From Castor canadensis (taxonomy: Eukaryota; Chordata; Mammalia; Rodentia; Castoridae): 64,000 nt of DNA. The DNA lies in assembly GCF_047511655.1 (NCBI RefSeq), contig NC_133390.1, positions 96,665,583 to 96,729,582 of the forward strand. The letters are read 5' to 3'. Below are positions 10,052 through 20,882 of the stretch, one piece after another (positions within the stretch are counted from its first letter, which is position 1; the number at the start of each line of letters is the position of its first letter). The position numbers and the translations under genes were made by a program. Below the pieces are notes generated by a model, which did no database searches, was not told where the DNA came from, and saw only the letters and a list, made by a program, of their open reading frames with translations.

Positions 10052-10147
10052 CTATTTTTGATAATATAATTGGAGGATGAAAAGGAATTAATTTTTATTC
10101 TATTTTTGATAATATAATTGGAGGATAAAAAGGAATTTTTATTCTAC
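10052..10147. repeat. 48-bp tandem duplication
   Basis: CTATTTTTGATAATATAATT begins at 10052 and again at 10100. Both copies continue as GGAGGAT(G/A)AAAAGGAATT. The second copy has a few bases deleted near its end. Confidence 0.9.
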
Positions 10148-10160
10148 TTTTATACTGGAA

Positions 10161-10511
10161 TTTGTATGCATTACTTTTTCAGTAAAATAATTTTCAATAA
10201 AAATAATAAAATAATGTTAAAAGTGTATTGCTTCTGTTTGTTATGTGCTTACATTTGTTTTAGAGTACTATGATTACTGAATGTGGAAAGGACTTTGAAT
10301 CTTTTCCATGGTCACTAAATAGCTAAAAAGCTATTTATTTGTATGCATTACTTTTTCAGTAAAATAATTTTCAGTACAAATGATAAAATAATGTTAAAAG
10401 TGTATTGCTTTTGTTTGTTATGTGCTTACATTTGTTTTAGAGTACTATCATTACTAAATGTGGAAAGGACTTTGAATCTTTTCCATGGTAGCTAAATAGC
10501 TAAAAAGCTCT
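10161..10511. repeat. 177-bp tandem duplication, about 95% identical
   Basis: TTTGTATGCATTACTTTTTC begins at 10161 and at 10338. The two copies stay aligned without gaps to AGCTAAAAAGCT, near 10332 and 10509. I count about eight substitutions by eye. The sequence is AT-rich and non-coding. Confidence 0.92.
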
Positions 10512-11126
10512 ACTGTGCAACATTTTTCCTCACAAAACATCAAACCCCACTGCCTAAGAGGAATGGATATAACAAAGCCAAAATGAGGGCAAATATCTAT
10601 CAGGTCCGACACAGATTCACACACACACCCCCATTCCTCTCCATCATCACCAGCAGCAACCATTGCAACCAATAACAACTTCAACAGCCTTCCTCACATC
10701 TTTTCCCAACATTCTTGGTGGGACTAGGATTTGAATTTTCCCAACTTTCTTTTGCTTTCAATTTCCACTTCATATTATACTATATAAGCTACTTTGTTTC
10801 ACTTGTGTATTTTATCTGTATTTTTTCAAAAAACTTATTTTGTGTCTTATTTATTGAGCCATTTTGAAAGCACATTTTTTGGTCTAGTGTAAAAGAGATG
10901 CATGTTTTCACATACAAAAATCACGGTTTTTAACAATTGCATTAATTGCTTTGTAATCCAGGCTTTAAGTTACATCCTTTCTTGTTTTTGTTAAATCCCA
11001 TTCACCAAAAGCATGAGGAACATGAAGTGAGGGTCCCATCTTCCGGAGGGGCCATCACAGTGCCCCCTGGTGGACACACTCCTTCTTAAGCACTAAAACC
11101 CTGGTCAATATTCCTCTTCTTATCTG
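10512..11126. other. Intergenic, no recognised feature
   Basis: Unique AT-rich sequence. Open frames here are short and have no recognisable similarity. Confidence 0.5.
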
Positions 11127-11262
11127 TAGTTAAGAATCACCTGAAGAGCTTGTTAAAACAATCAAGTTTTTGATCCATTAGGTCTGGGTTGTGACCTGAG
11201 AACTTGCATTTCTAACAGGTTTCTGGGTAGTGCTGATGCTGCTGGTCTGGAGAACACCTTTT
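11127..11262 (+). mobile_element. MER5A-like hAT DNA transposon fossil
   Basis: It contains GAATCACCTGAAGAGCTTGT, TTAGGTCTGGG, GAACTTGCATTTCTAACAGG and GATGCTGCTGGTCTGGAGA in the order found in MER5A. The terminal inverted repeats are eroded. Confidence 0.85.
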
Positions 11263-12375
11263 TCATTATTTAAGAAATTATTTTGCAAATCAAAATAATT
11301 ATAGTTGTATATATTTATGGGTAAAAAGTGATGTTATTAAACAATACAATGTGGAATAATTAAACCAAGATAGTTAACATAGCTATCCTCTCAACACCAT
11401 TTTGGGGGTGAGAACAACGGAAATTCTCTCTTAGTGGTTTTAAAATGCATGATACAATGTATTAACTATATTCACCAGGTTGTATAATGTATATTTAAAA
11501 ACAAAACAAAACAAAACCCAAATTCCTCTTATTTAACTGAGACTTTGTACCTTTTGACAACCATCTTCCCACTTCTCCCTCCCCAGCCTCTGGTAATCAC
11601 CATTCTGTTCTCTGTTTCTGTTAGTTCTCATTTTCAATTCCACGTGTAAGTAAAAATATGTGCTATTTATCTTTCTGTGCCTGGTTTATCTCACTTAGTA
11701 CAATGTTCTCCGATTTCATCTATGTTGTCACAAAGATGGAATTTCCTGGCTTTTTAAGGCTGAATAGAATTCCCATTGTGTATATTTATCATACTGTTTT
11801 AATCCATTTGTGTGTTGATGAACACTTAGGTTGACTCCATATCTTGGCTGTTGTGAATAGAGTATGGACTCAGTTTGAATATGAAATGTCCCCATAAACT
11901 ACTGTGCTGAGCTCTTGGTCCCTAGCCCGTTGTGCTACTTTTGGAGACATTGAAAACTTTAGGAGAAGGAGCCAACCTAGAGGGAGCAGGTCACCAGTGG
12001 ATATCCTTGCGTGCTATACCTTTCTCTGCTCCCTTCCTGTATTCCCTCTTTGCTTTCTGGCAACCATCAGGACAGGAATTTCCCACACCACATGCTTCTG
12101 CCACCAAATGAACGGAAACCTCTCAAACCATGAGCTAAAATAAATCTTTCCTCAAGTTGTTTGTTAGGCATCTGTCACAACAAGGAGAAAGAAATTAACA
12201 CAGGTACATACCTAGAAATAGGATTGCTGGGTCACACGTACTTCTATTTTCAGTTTTCTGAGAAAGAGCCTCGTGGCTTTCCACAATGGCTGTGCTATGT
12301 TACATTTACCACCACCACCAAGAGTCCTCACATTTCTATGTACTCACCAGCACTTGTTATCTTTTGCCCAGGCCA
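11263..12375 (-). mobile_element. Ancient L1 (L1M type) 3' end, interrupted by an LTR
   Basis: Bases 11263-11864 match the antisense of an old mammalian L1 3' UTR and ORF2 end: TTTGTACCTTTTGACAACC, TGTGCCTGGTTTATCTCACTTAG and TTGTGAATAGAG. After the inserted LTR the same element resumes at about 12204 (TACCTAGAAATAGGATTGCT) and continues to about 12375 (TCACCAGCACTTGTTATC). The break falls in the middle of a continuous L1 stretch, so the LTR arrived later. Confidence 0.85.
11865..12203 (+). mobile_element. MaLR-like solo LTR nested in the ancient L1
   Basis: It starts near TCAGTTTGAATATGAAATGTCCCC, includes TCTTGGTCCCTAG, CAGGTCACCAGTGGATATCC, AACCATGAGCTAAAATAAATC and ends near AATTAACACAGG. 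This follows the full order of a rodent ORR1/MST-like MaLR LTR. The chance open frame across it is not a gene. Confidence 0.75.
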
Positions 12376-12769
12376 CATTTTGAATAACAAAAATGTACAT
12401 CACTATACAGGGATAGCAAGCAAGACATTTGGGAATGCATAATGATTGCACACACACACATGCACAACTTATTTAAACATGCAAAAAGCTTAAGCAATGA
12501 AGTAAAAGCAAGTTCAATGACATTACAATTAAGAACTTAAGTTTATATAAAATAATAAACAAAATGAGAAGCAAGACCCTGTCTCAAAAACCAAACGAAA
12601 CAAACAGACAAATAAGGAAAAACGCCTTCTTCCCTTATTTTCTGCACATTCCTAGTTTCCCTCCTCCCTCTCAGAACTTTGCCTCATCAGTCTTCTTTGG
12701 TGTTTTCTTCTCATACATCGTCTCTTTAAAGTGGGGTAACATAGGACTTCTGGTTTTTAAAGATTATGT
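12376..12769. other. Intergenic, with a SINE-tail remnant
   Basis: Only a B1-type tail is visible at about 12566-12612: GCAAGACCCTGTCTC followed by CAAA repeats. The remainder is unassigned. Confidence 0.5.
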
Positions 12770-12782
12770 TAAAATGCATTTT
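12770..12782. repeat. L1-B target-site duplication, left copy
   Basis: TAAAATGCATTTT, identical to 15891-15903. Its 12-base core AAAATGCATTTT is a perfect palindrome. Confidence 0.9.
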
Positions 12783-12830
12783 TTTAATTGTTTTATTATT
12801 CATATGTGCATACAAGGCTTGGGTCATTTC

Positions 12831-12892
12831 TCCCCCCTGCCCCCACCCCCCCCTTACCACCCACTCCGCCCCCTCCCTTCCCCCTACCCCCT
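12831..12892 (-). promoter_or_regulatory. G-rich tract in the L1-B 3' UTR, possible quadruplex
   Basis: The + strand is almost pure C with short breaks, so the L1 sense strand carries many runs of three or more G. A G-rich polypurine tract with quadruplex potential is a known feature of mammalian L1 3' UTRs. Folding here is inferred. Confidence 0.6.
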
Positions 12893-13270
12893 CAATACCC
12901 AGCAGAAACTATTTTGCCCTTATCTCTAATTTTGTTGAAGAGAGAGTATAAAAAATAATAGGAAGGAACAAGGGTTTTTGCTGGTTGAGATAAGGATAGC
13001 TGTACAGGGCACTGACTCACATTGATATCCTGTGCGTGTGTGTTACCTTCTAGGTTAATTCTTTTTGATCTCACCTTTTCTCTAGTTCCTGGTCCCCTTT
13101 TCCTATTGGCCTCAGTTGCTTTTAAGGTATTTGCTTTAGTTTCTCTGCGTTAAGGGCATCAAATGATAGCTAATTTTTTAGGTGTCTTACCTATCCTCAC
13201 CCCTCCCTTGTGTGCTCTCGCTTTTATCATGTGCTCAAAGTCCAATCCCATTGTTGTGTTTGCCCTTGAT

Positions 13271-15890
13271 CTAATGTCCACATAGGAGGGAGAACATACA
13301 ATTTTTGGTCTTCTGGGCCAGGCTAACCTCACTCAGAATGATGTTCTCCAATTCCATCCATTTACCAGTGAATGATAACATTTTGTTCTTCTTCATGGCT
13401 GCATAAAATTCCATTGTGTATAGATACCACATTTTCTTAATCCATTCGTCAGTGGTGGGGCATCTTGGCTGTTTCCATAACTTGGCTATTGTGAATAGTG
13501 CCGCAATAAACATGGGTGTGCAGGTGCCTCTGGAGTAACCTGTGTCACAGTCTTTTGGGTATATCCCCAAGAGTGGTATTGCTGGATCAAATGGTAGATC
13601 AATGTCTAGCTTTTTAAGTATCCTCCAAATTTTTTTCCAGAGTGGTTGTACTAGTTTACATTCCCACCAACAGTGTAAGAGGGTTCCTTTTTCCCCGCAT
13701 CCTCACCAACACCTGTTGTTGGTGGTGTTGCTGATGATGGCTATTCTAACAGGGGTGAGGTGGAATCTTAGTGTGGTTTTAATTTGCATTTCCTTTATTG
13801 CTAGAGATGGTGAGCATTTTTTCATGTGTTTTTTGGCCATTTGAATTTCTTCTTTTGAGAAAGTTCTGTTTAGTTCACTTGCCCATTTCTTTATTGGTTC
13901 ATTAGTTTTGGGAGAATTTAGTTTTTTAAGTTCCCTATATATTCTGGTTATCAGTCCTTTGTCTGATGTGTAGCTGGCAAATATTTTCTCCCACTCTGTG
14001 GGTGTTCTCTTCAGTTTAGAGACTATTTCTTTTGATGAACAGAAGCTTTTTAGCTTTATGAGGTCCCATTTATCTATGCTATCTCTTAGTTGCTGTGCTG
14101 CTGGGGTTTCGTTGAGAAAGTTCTTACCTATACCTACTAATTCCAGAGTATTTCCTACTCTTTCTGGTATCAACTTTAGAGTTTGTGGACTGATATTAAG
14201 TTCCTTGATCCATTTTGAGTTAATCTTGGTATAGGGTGATATACATGGATCTAGTTTCAGTTTTTTGCAGACTGCTAACCAGTTTTCCCAGCAGTTTTTG
14301 TTGAAGAGGCTGCTATTTCTCCATCATATATTTTTAGCTCCTTTGTCAAAGACAAGTTGGTTATAGTTGTGTGGCTTCATATCTGGGTCCTCTATTCTGT
14401 TCCACTGGTCTTCATGTCTGTTTTTGTGCCAGTACCATGCTGTTTTTATTGTTATTGCTTTGTAATATAGTTTGAAGTCAGGTATTGTGTTACCTCCTGC
14501 ATTGTTCTTTTGACTGAGTATTGCCTTGGCTATTCGTTGTCTCTTGTGTTTCCATATAAATTTAACAGTAGATTTTTTAATCTCTTTAATGAATGTCATT
14601 GGGATTTTGATGGGAATTGCATTAAACATGTAGATTACTTTTGAGAGTATTGAAATTTTTACTATGTTGATTCTACCAATCCATGAGCATGGGAGATCTC
14701 TCCACTTTCTATAGTCTTCCTCAATCTCTTTCTTCAGAAGTGTATAGTTTTCCTTGTAGAGGTCTTTCACATCTTTTGTTAGGTTTACACCTAGGTATTT
14801 GATTTTTTTTGAGGAATTGTTTTCATACATTCTTTTTCAGTTTGCTCATTGTTAGTGTATAGAAATGCTAATGATTTTTCTATGTTGATTTTATATCCTA
14901 CTACCTTGCTGTAGCTATTGATGATGTCTAGAAGCTTCTGAGTAGAGTTTTTTGGGTCTTTAAGGTATAGGATCATGTCATCTGCAAATAGGGATATTTT
15001 GACAGTTTCTTTACCTATTTGTATTCCTTTTATTCCTTCTTCTTGCCTAATTGCTCTGGCTAGGAATTCCAGTACTATGTTGAAGAGGAGTGGAGATAGT
15101 GGGCATCCTTGTCTGGTTCCTGATTTTAGAGGGAATGGTTTCAGTTTTTCTCCATTAAGTATAATGCTGGCTGTAGGTATGTCATATATAGCTTTTATAA
15201 TGTTGAAGTACTTTCCTTCTATTCCTAGTTTTCTTAGAGCTTTTATCATGAAATAATGTTGGATCTTATCAAAGGCTTTTTCTGCATCTATTGAGATGAT
15301 CAAGTGGTTTTTGTCTTTGCTTCTGTTAATGTGGTTTATTACATTTATTGATTTTCGTATGTTGAACCACCCCTGCATCCCTGGGATGACGCCTACTTGG
15401 TCATGGTGAATGATCTTTTTTGATGTGTTGTTGAATTCAGTTTGCCATTAGTTTGTTGAGGATTTTTGCATCAATGTTCATTAAGGAGATTGGCCTGTAG
15501 TTCTCCTTTTTGGAGGTGTCTTTGCCTGGTTTTGGGATAAGTGTAATACTGGCTTCATAAAATGTGTTTGGCAGTTTTCCTTCCCTTTCTATTTCGTGGA
15601 ACAGTTTAAGGAGGGTTGGTATCAGTTCTTCTTTAAAGGTCTGATAGAATTCAGCAGAGAATCCATCAGGCCCTGGACTTTTCTTTTTGGGGAGACTCTT
15701 GGTTGCTGCTTCAATTTCATTTTGTGTTATAGATCTATTCAGATGATTAATTTCCTCTTGGTTCAGTTTTGGATGATCATATGTATCTAGAAATCTGTCC
15801 ATTTCTTTAAGATTTCCAAATTTATTTGAATATAGGTTCTCAAAGTAGTCTCTGATGATTTCCTGGACTTCCATGGTGTTTGTTGTTATC
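13271..15890 (-). pseudogene. L1-B ORF2 remnant: RT core to C-terminus
   Basis: The truncated frame enters about 145 codons before the first break, with [12 protein letters not shown] and LIPKPGKD of the RT fingers. It continues through FADD at 14977-14988 and the [12 protein letters not shown] segment. The Cys-containing C-terminal part follows ([32 protein letters not shown]) and ends at 13271 after FSLLCGH. Breaks near 15424-15437 and 14810-14830 are the same as in L1-A. Further breaks lie at about 14174-14323 and 13571-13702, beyond the part L1-A shows. No endonuclease domain is present. Confidence 0.92.
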
Positions 15891-15903
15891 TAAAATGCAT
15901 TTT
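15891..15903. repeat. L1-B target-site duplication, right copy
   Basis: Same 13 bases as 12770-12782, directly abutting the 5' truncation point of L1-B. Confidence 0.9.
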
Positions 15904-15909
15904 ATTTAA

Positions 15910-16005
15910 AAATGTTACTAGCATAAATTAACTGTACAAAGTTAATTTCATTGTGATATTTACAACATGCATATAACATGCTTTGATCAAATTCACCCTC
16001 TGTTT
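15910..16005 (-). mobile_element. Older L1 3' UTR end
   Basis: TTTCATTGTGATATTTACA and TGCTTTGATCAAATTCACCC are the antisense of the L1 3' terminus seen also at 27945-28070 and 40860-40975. It is more diverged than L1-B. Confidence 0.6.
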
Positions 16006-16059
16006 GATATGCTTTTGTGTGCTAGGCATTTCATCTCAATTCATGGCTTTAAAACTGTC

Positions 16060-17075
16060 TCCATATGCTGAGTACCAATTTTATATCTCTTGTCCAGACA
16101 TCAGAACTCCAGATTCATCCCACAGCCTACACTTGTACTTCAAACATGGCTCTCAGGGTTAGTATGTCCAAAAATGATCCCTTAATACTGTCTTTGAAAT
16201 CTGCTCCCTGCTGTCCCTGTGTCTTCTCATGTCTATCCCAACTTTCCATTTGCTTCAGCCAAACCTGGGCTTCTCTCTGCCCTCATACCCTAAATCTGAA
16301 CCATTTGCCAATCTTGACCCTAACTTCACCACATGGCTAGACTTAGGTCATTGCTCACCATTTCCACTACCACCAACCTGGCCAGTGCCCTATGATCTCT
16401 CACCTGGATCATGGTGATACCTCTCAACTGATCTGACTGCTTTTCCTCTATGCAATCAAATCTCAGCCAGGTAGCTTCTGTTAAGACCTAAATCATGTCA
16501 TTCTTCCACTTACCCCTTCAGGGGATTCATTCTTTCTCCTGCAAGATGAAAACCCTTACTTTGAATTACAATTACTTTTCCAAAATCCTTCCTTTGATTC
16601 TAAGCGTCTTCACACTGTGCCCTCATTTCCTCTCTGACCTCCCCTTCCCTTAGTCCTCTCCTGCAACCCAAACTTCTTTGCTGTCTCATCCACAAGCAAA
16701 GCATTCTCCATCCACATTTTCCAATTTCCTTTCTTCTCTTCCAGGGAAGCTCTTCTGCAAACATCTGCATGGCTCATTCCTCGATTCCTTTAGGTACTCA
16801 CTCAGAAGGCAGCATCTTAGTCTTACCTTCTCAGCGAGGCCATCATCCTTGGCCAACATAGGTAGAGTTCCAAACCCTCCTCAATGTGCAGATGCTTTCT
16901 TTCCTTTCTTTTCTTCTTCTTCCTTACACATCACTTTATTTACTTATTTTATTTATGGTCTTCCCCCCCTTAGAAGTTTTTTATATGGGCAGTAATTTTT
17001 CTTTATTTATTGCTGTATCCTCTATACCTAGAACATTGCCTAGCATTGTTGAATGAGTGAATAAATGAGTGTTAT
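16060..17075 (+). mobile_element. LINE-2 (L2) 3' region
   Basis: The order of features matches the L2 3' end: pyrimidine-rich diverged ORF sequence, a TCAGCGAGGCCATC box, TTTATTTACTTATTTTATTT, TGCTGTATCCTCTATACC, and the GAACATTGCCTAGCA ... GAATGAGTGAATAAATGAGTG terminus. Open frames inside it are too degraded to code. Confidence 0.8.
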
Positions 17076-17129
17076 TTTTAAAAGCTTTATACTCAAGGGT
17101 GTGTGACAGTGTGTAGCATCCAATCCTTT

Positions 17130-17510
17130 AAAACTGAGGGGACAGAAAGTTGGTATAATCCCTTTGGTAAGCCATGTACCATCAGTTAATAATGCTGATC
17201 ATTTACATGCCCACAGACTAGTGAGTCCTCTCCTAAAGAGATCCCATGAAGAAACTCTTGCCTGGAGCAATAGGAATCATGAGACTGTCCACTGAAGTGA
17301 TATTTGGGGAAAAAACTTTAAAGATCATTAGTAATAAAATGATAGCTAAAATGTAGATTGTTCATTTATGGAATATTATGCAGCAGAAAAAATGAAACTA
17401 TTGCTCCATATCAATATGATGAATGCCATGATCATAAGAGTGAATAAAGTTTTAGAATAATGTATAAAATGATTCCATTTATGTAAAGTTTGGGAACATT
17501 AAAAAATCAC
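17130..17510 (+). mobile_element. Ancient L1 ORF2 3' fragment
   Basis: GGAATATTATGCAGCAGAAAAAATGAA, ATGATTCCATTTATGTAAAG and the preceding text match the ORF2 end and 3' UTR of old mammalian L1s. Confidence 0.65.
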
Positions 17511-18089
17511 CAGTTATTCATGGATAAGTTTGTATGATAGTGTATAAAGAAAGTCATGAGCATGATAAATGCACAATTCCAGGATAAAGGGGCTGGGAAG
17601 GTTCTGCTCCTCTGTGGTTGTTCTGAAGTTTTAGCAAAGATTTGTTTTGGCATAACAGGATAAAGTAGGAGAAGTGGGGGAAGAAATGAGAGAGATACTT
17701 CCTGTTTCCCATGCAAGAAGTGGGAATAAAGACCCTGGGTCCTTTTTCCTTTGTCTGGAGGGGGCTTACAGGGTTGCTCCCCTTTCATGCCATTTTTATA
17801 CCTTACACATGTATTATTACTATATTTATAGTTTGAACATTATCTGAATGCTGTTGGTAATCTTTCCAAATCAGACATGATGACATAGTTTTAAAACTTT
17901 ATTGGATCTAAATTGCAAAAGAAATTCATGCTGTTTATGATGAGTGAAAAGTAGAACTATATGAAGAAAAAACTAAAACTGAATGATTTTCCCACACCCC
18001 TCCCCCATGATGTCAAAATATCCCTGTCAAAATAGCGTGCCCTTTAATATCTTTCTCTTTGCTCTCAGTGCTCCAGCTTTTATTTTTTT
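17511..18089. other. Intergenic, no recognised feature
   Basis: No gene or named repeat seen. The - strand frame at 17507-17788 is unsupported. Confidence 0.45.
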
Positions 18090-18195
18090 CATTTTACAAA
18101 TGGGAATACATATACATTATGTGTATAAAATTTAGCAACTCTTGATTTAATTCTACATAGACCCCTTTCCAGATCATAATATATAGAATTAATTG

Positions 18196-18297
18196 ATTTT
18201 TGTGTGTGTGTGTGTGTGTGGTACTAAGGCTTGAATTCAGGGCCTCACGCTTGCTAGGCAAGTGCTCTACCACTTAAACTATTCTGCCAGCCCAATT
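18196..18297 (-). mobile_element. ID SINE with TG-repeat tail
   Basis: The (TG)n run at 18201-18221 represents the tail. It is followed by GGCCTCACGCTTGCTAGGCA, AGTGCTCTACCACTT and the CCAGCCC head. Confidence 0.85.
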
Positions 18298-18482
18298 GAT
18301 TCTTTTTAAATACTGCATAATACCTTTTTGAATGGATAGGTCATAAAACTCCACCAGTACTTTGTTCCCAGTTGTTTTGCTACTAGAAATAATGCTACAA
18401 TAAACTTCTTTGTCATCGATCCTTACATTCTGGGTCCTAAATTGGAATTGTTGTGCCAATTTAGGATTTTGTTATTGTTATT

Positions 18483-18580
18483 GTTTTTTTTGATAGCCTT
18501 AGGGGCTTGAACCCTGGGAATTGAACCCAGGGTCTTGCACACGCTAACCACTGCTCCACCCCTGAGCTACACCTTAGCCT
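18483..18580 (-). mobile_element. Divergent ID/tRNA-like SINE
   Basis: GAATTGAACCCAGGGTCTTGC, CTAACCACTGCTCCACC and CTGAGCTACACC spell an antisense tRNA-like head with A and B boxes. It is closer to the squirrel-type ID than the other copies here. Confidence 0.65.
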
Positions 18581-18776
18581 TAGTTTTAGACACTAAAAAT
18601 AACTGGTTACTTTTCTAACCTTTTAATAGTTTACATTCTCAGAGTGACAATACCCTGGTCCCCACACCATCACTAGACAGAAATATTTACTATATTTCTT
18701 CTTGTTTGCCAACCTGATGAATGTGTCACCACCAAGATTCTTTCATTTGCTGTTTTGAAAGTCGGCAAAAGTGGTA

Positions 18777-18935
18777 CAGGGCAGTGGTTTTCTCAGGGCA
18801 TTGGGTATTGCTATCACCCAGGGAGCATCTTCAAAAAGTAACACCTGGCGTTCAACCCCAAACCTACTAAATCAGAGTCTTGGAGCAGGGCCCACAGATC
18901 TGTGTTTGCTTTTTAATGTTCACCAGTGACCCTGA
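18777..18935 (+). mobile_element. MER5A-like hAT fossil
   Basis: AGTGGTTTTCTCAGGGCATTGG, ATCACCCAGGGAGCATC, CTACTAAATCAGAGTCTTGG and ATCTGTGTTTGC follow the MER5A order at old divergence. Confidence 0.65.
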
Positions 18936-19085
18936 TACAGCTATCAGGACACAGATTCACCAAAATTTCAAAAGCTGTGATCTATGAATTTAACTTTTAT
19001 GAAACCAATGCACCCTGGTGATCATTAGGATTAGATGCTCAATAATTCAACTCACATGCAACATTTTAATTTCATAACTTGTTTA

Positions 19086-19184
19086 AACAATGGATGTCTA
19101 TTTGCCCCGGCTGGCTTTGAACTGTGATCCTCCTGATCTCCCAAGTAGATAGGATTACAGGAGTGAGCCACTGGCGCCCAGCTA
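19086..19184 (-). mobile_element. B1-type 7SL-derived SINE, partial
   Basis: CCCCGGCTGGCTTTGAACTG, TCCTCCTGATCTCCCAAGTAG and GGATTACAGGAGTGAGCCA are antisense 7SL-type sequence ending in the CGCCCAGC head. Confidence 0.85.
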
Positions 19185-19729
19185 AATACTAATCTGGGCC
19201 AAAAAGGAAATAAGTCAGGGGAGTTATTGCTTTTCCTTGCTGGACTTTGGAGCAACAAACATCCTTACTTGAGGAGTAGAAAAAAATCTGCTCCAGGTTT
19301 TGTCCTGGTAGATCTGAGCAAAGCAAGGTTTTTCTTTTTTTAATTTGTTTTGTTTATTAAGACAATGAAGTCAGAGGAGATGTCCGTACAGCTGGTTCAG
19401 AGGTGATGTGTCTTGACAAGTTCCAATACCAAGCAGAAACTTGCCTCCTCTTGGAGTTTCTGCAGACCAGAACCAGGCCAATTTACTGTCACACACCATG
19501 AGCAGCCACCAGGTGGCGAGGTCCCCTTAGTTTCCTCAAAACCCAAAGTGATTTAAAGATGAGAGAGGATAAATGTCTTCAAATTTTGTGTTTGGTTAAA
19601 ATAAAAGTGTAGATGAGTGATTTACATCCAGACCATAACTAATCAGAGTTACAGACAAGATAATGAAATATGTGCCCTATTAAGTTCTTGTAGGCTAAGG
19701 GGCAAGGTTTGGGTGTTAAGGTGGCAGCC
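19185..19729. other. Intergenic, no recognised feature
   Basis: Unique sequence. No conserved open frame. Confidence 0.45.
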
Positions 19730-19868
19730 TGTCTGTGTTTCATTGCCTTACTCACTAAATGGGGACAATAATAGAACCACATTGCAGGGGGGAGGGCTGC
19801 AAGGAAATGACTCATACATGTGAAGGGACAAGACACTGCCTGAAAAATTCTAAGCACCCAGTAAGCTT
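19730..19868 (+). mobile_element. MIR SINE
   Basis: TTTCATTGCCTTACTCACTAAATGGGG, ACAATAATAGAACC and the terminal TTCTAAGCACCCAGTAAGC follow the MIR core and 3' end. Confidence 0.65.
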
Positions 19869-19885
19869 TTATATTTATTTATTTT

Positions 19886-20070
19886 GCCATACTGGGGTTT
19901 GAACTCAGGGCCTATACCTTGAGCCACTCCACCAGCCCTTTTTTTGTGATGTTTTTTTCCTAGATGCAGTCTCACAAACTATTTGTCCAAGCTGACTTCG
20001 AGCCACAGTCTTCCTGATTTCTGCCTCCTGAGTAGCTAGGATTACAGGCATGAGCCACTGATGCCCAGCA
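19886..20070 (-). mobile_element. Composite ID+B1 SINE (B1-dID type)
   Basis: Read on the + strand it runs from an antisense ID part (GGGGTTTGAACTCAGGGCC ... CCACCAGCCC) through a T-rich linker into an antisense 7SL part (ACAAACTATTTGTCCAAGC ... GGATTACAGGCATGAGCCAC). The two parts share one head-to-tail order, as in all other composites here. Confidence 0.85.
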
Positions 20071-20329
20071 AGCTTTTATTTTTTTAGATTAAAATTAAGA
20101 CCCCCTGCTTTTATGACTTAGGCTGAATTCCACTTCAGATTCCCCTTTATTTTTAAAATCTCCTAGAAAGCCATATTTATATCAAAACTGAAAATAATGT
20201 AGTTATAATAGAAACATAAGTAGGAAATAGGGTTCAAATACTTCCTGTTTTGCAAAAAATCAATATACAAAATCCTCAACTTTACAAAACATAGAAATTT
20301 AAGGTTTTGCAAAAGAGTGTTTTATTTTA

Positions 20330-20421
20330 ATTTTATTTTTTATTTTGGGGGAAGTAATGGGAGTTGAACTCAGGGTCTCAAACTGGCTAGGAGAGCTCTC
20401 TATCACTTGAGCCACTTTGCC
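20330..20421 (-). mobile_element. ID SINE
   Basis: T-rich tail, GGGAGTTGAACTCAGGGTCTC, CTAGGAGAGCTCTCTATCAC, TTGAGCCACTTTGCCA. Confidence 0.75.
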
Positions 20422-20882
20422 AAAAGTATTTTAAAAAGAGATTCATCACAATCTTCGTGAAAAAGTAAGTTTCCTTTTGGTATTCAGAACTTGATTAAAC
20501 TTATTAAATTCGCCTTGCCTCTAACTGCTCCTTGAAGTGAGATGATAGCATCCTTAAGACCGATGGTGAAGCAGGTGCCTTGGTTTCTGCACCCTCTGTC
20601 CCTCTTTCTTGAAGATTTCCCCTTTCCCCACACAAGCTCCCCATGCTGCTTGGCTACAGTCCACTCTCCCTGACTCTCAATGCCCTCCCTCATGGTGGGG
20701 CACAAGCAGTGGATGGAGATCAGGAGGAAACACAAAACATTCCATTGGGATGAAGGTGTGGCATGGAGCCCCCTCTCACCAGCCTGTGAGCTCTTGATCC
20801 TACCAACCTAACTGGGGGTGACTAGAGATGCAGAAAGGACAAAGGATAAAAAACAAACATAAAGAAAATTGGGATCAGAAGT
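20422..20882. other. Intergenic, no recognised feature
   Basis: Unique sequence. The overlapping opposite-strand frames here have no recognisable product. Confidence 0.4.

Larger units (their letters stand above)
12783..15890 (-). mobile_element. Young 5'-truncated L1 (L1-B) flanked by a target-site duplication
   Basis: On the - strand it begins abruptly inside ORF2 at 15890 and runs through the RT core and the ORF2 C-terminus to a 3' UTR. The end has an AATAAA signal (near 12792-12797, - strand) and an A-tail seen as T's after 12782. A 13-bp duplication, TAAAATGCATTTT, flanks it at 12770-12782 and 15891-15903. This is classic target-primed insertion with 5' truncation. Bases 14455-15890 pair base for base with 1-1436 of L1-A. 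It landed beside or within an older L1 3' end (15910-16005). Confidence 0.96.
18090..18760 (-). mobile_element. Ancient L1 fragment with two SINE insertions
   Basis: Pieces around 18300-18480 (CTAGAAATAATGCTACAATAAAC) and 18600-18720 (TTTACATTCTCAGAGTGACA, TTGCCAACCTGATGAATG) are antisense to an old L1 3' ORF2. They are separated by ID-type SINEs at about 18196-18297 and 18483-18580. Confidence 0.6.

Noticed and set aside
12564-12951. Pro-rich + strand frames
   Set aside because: They cross the L1-B insertion border and the C-rich antisense of its 3' UTR.
1-15903. Segmental duplication joining the two L1 regions
   Set aside because: Similarity stops exactly at the L1-B 5' truncation point, where a target-site duplication begins. 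Flanks do not match.
16065-16995. Several + strand frames suggesting a small gene
   Set aside because: They follow the LINE-2 3' end in order and are interrupted in all frames.
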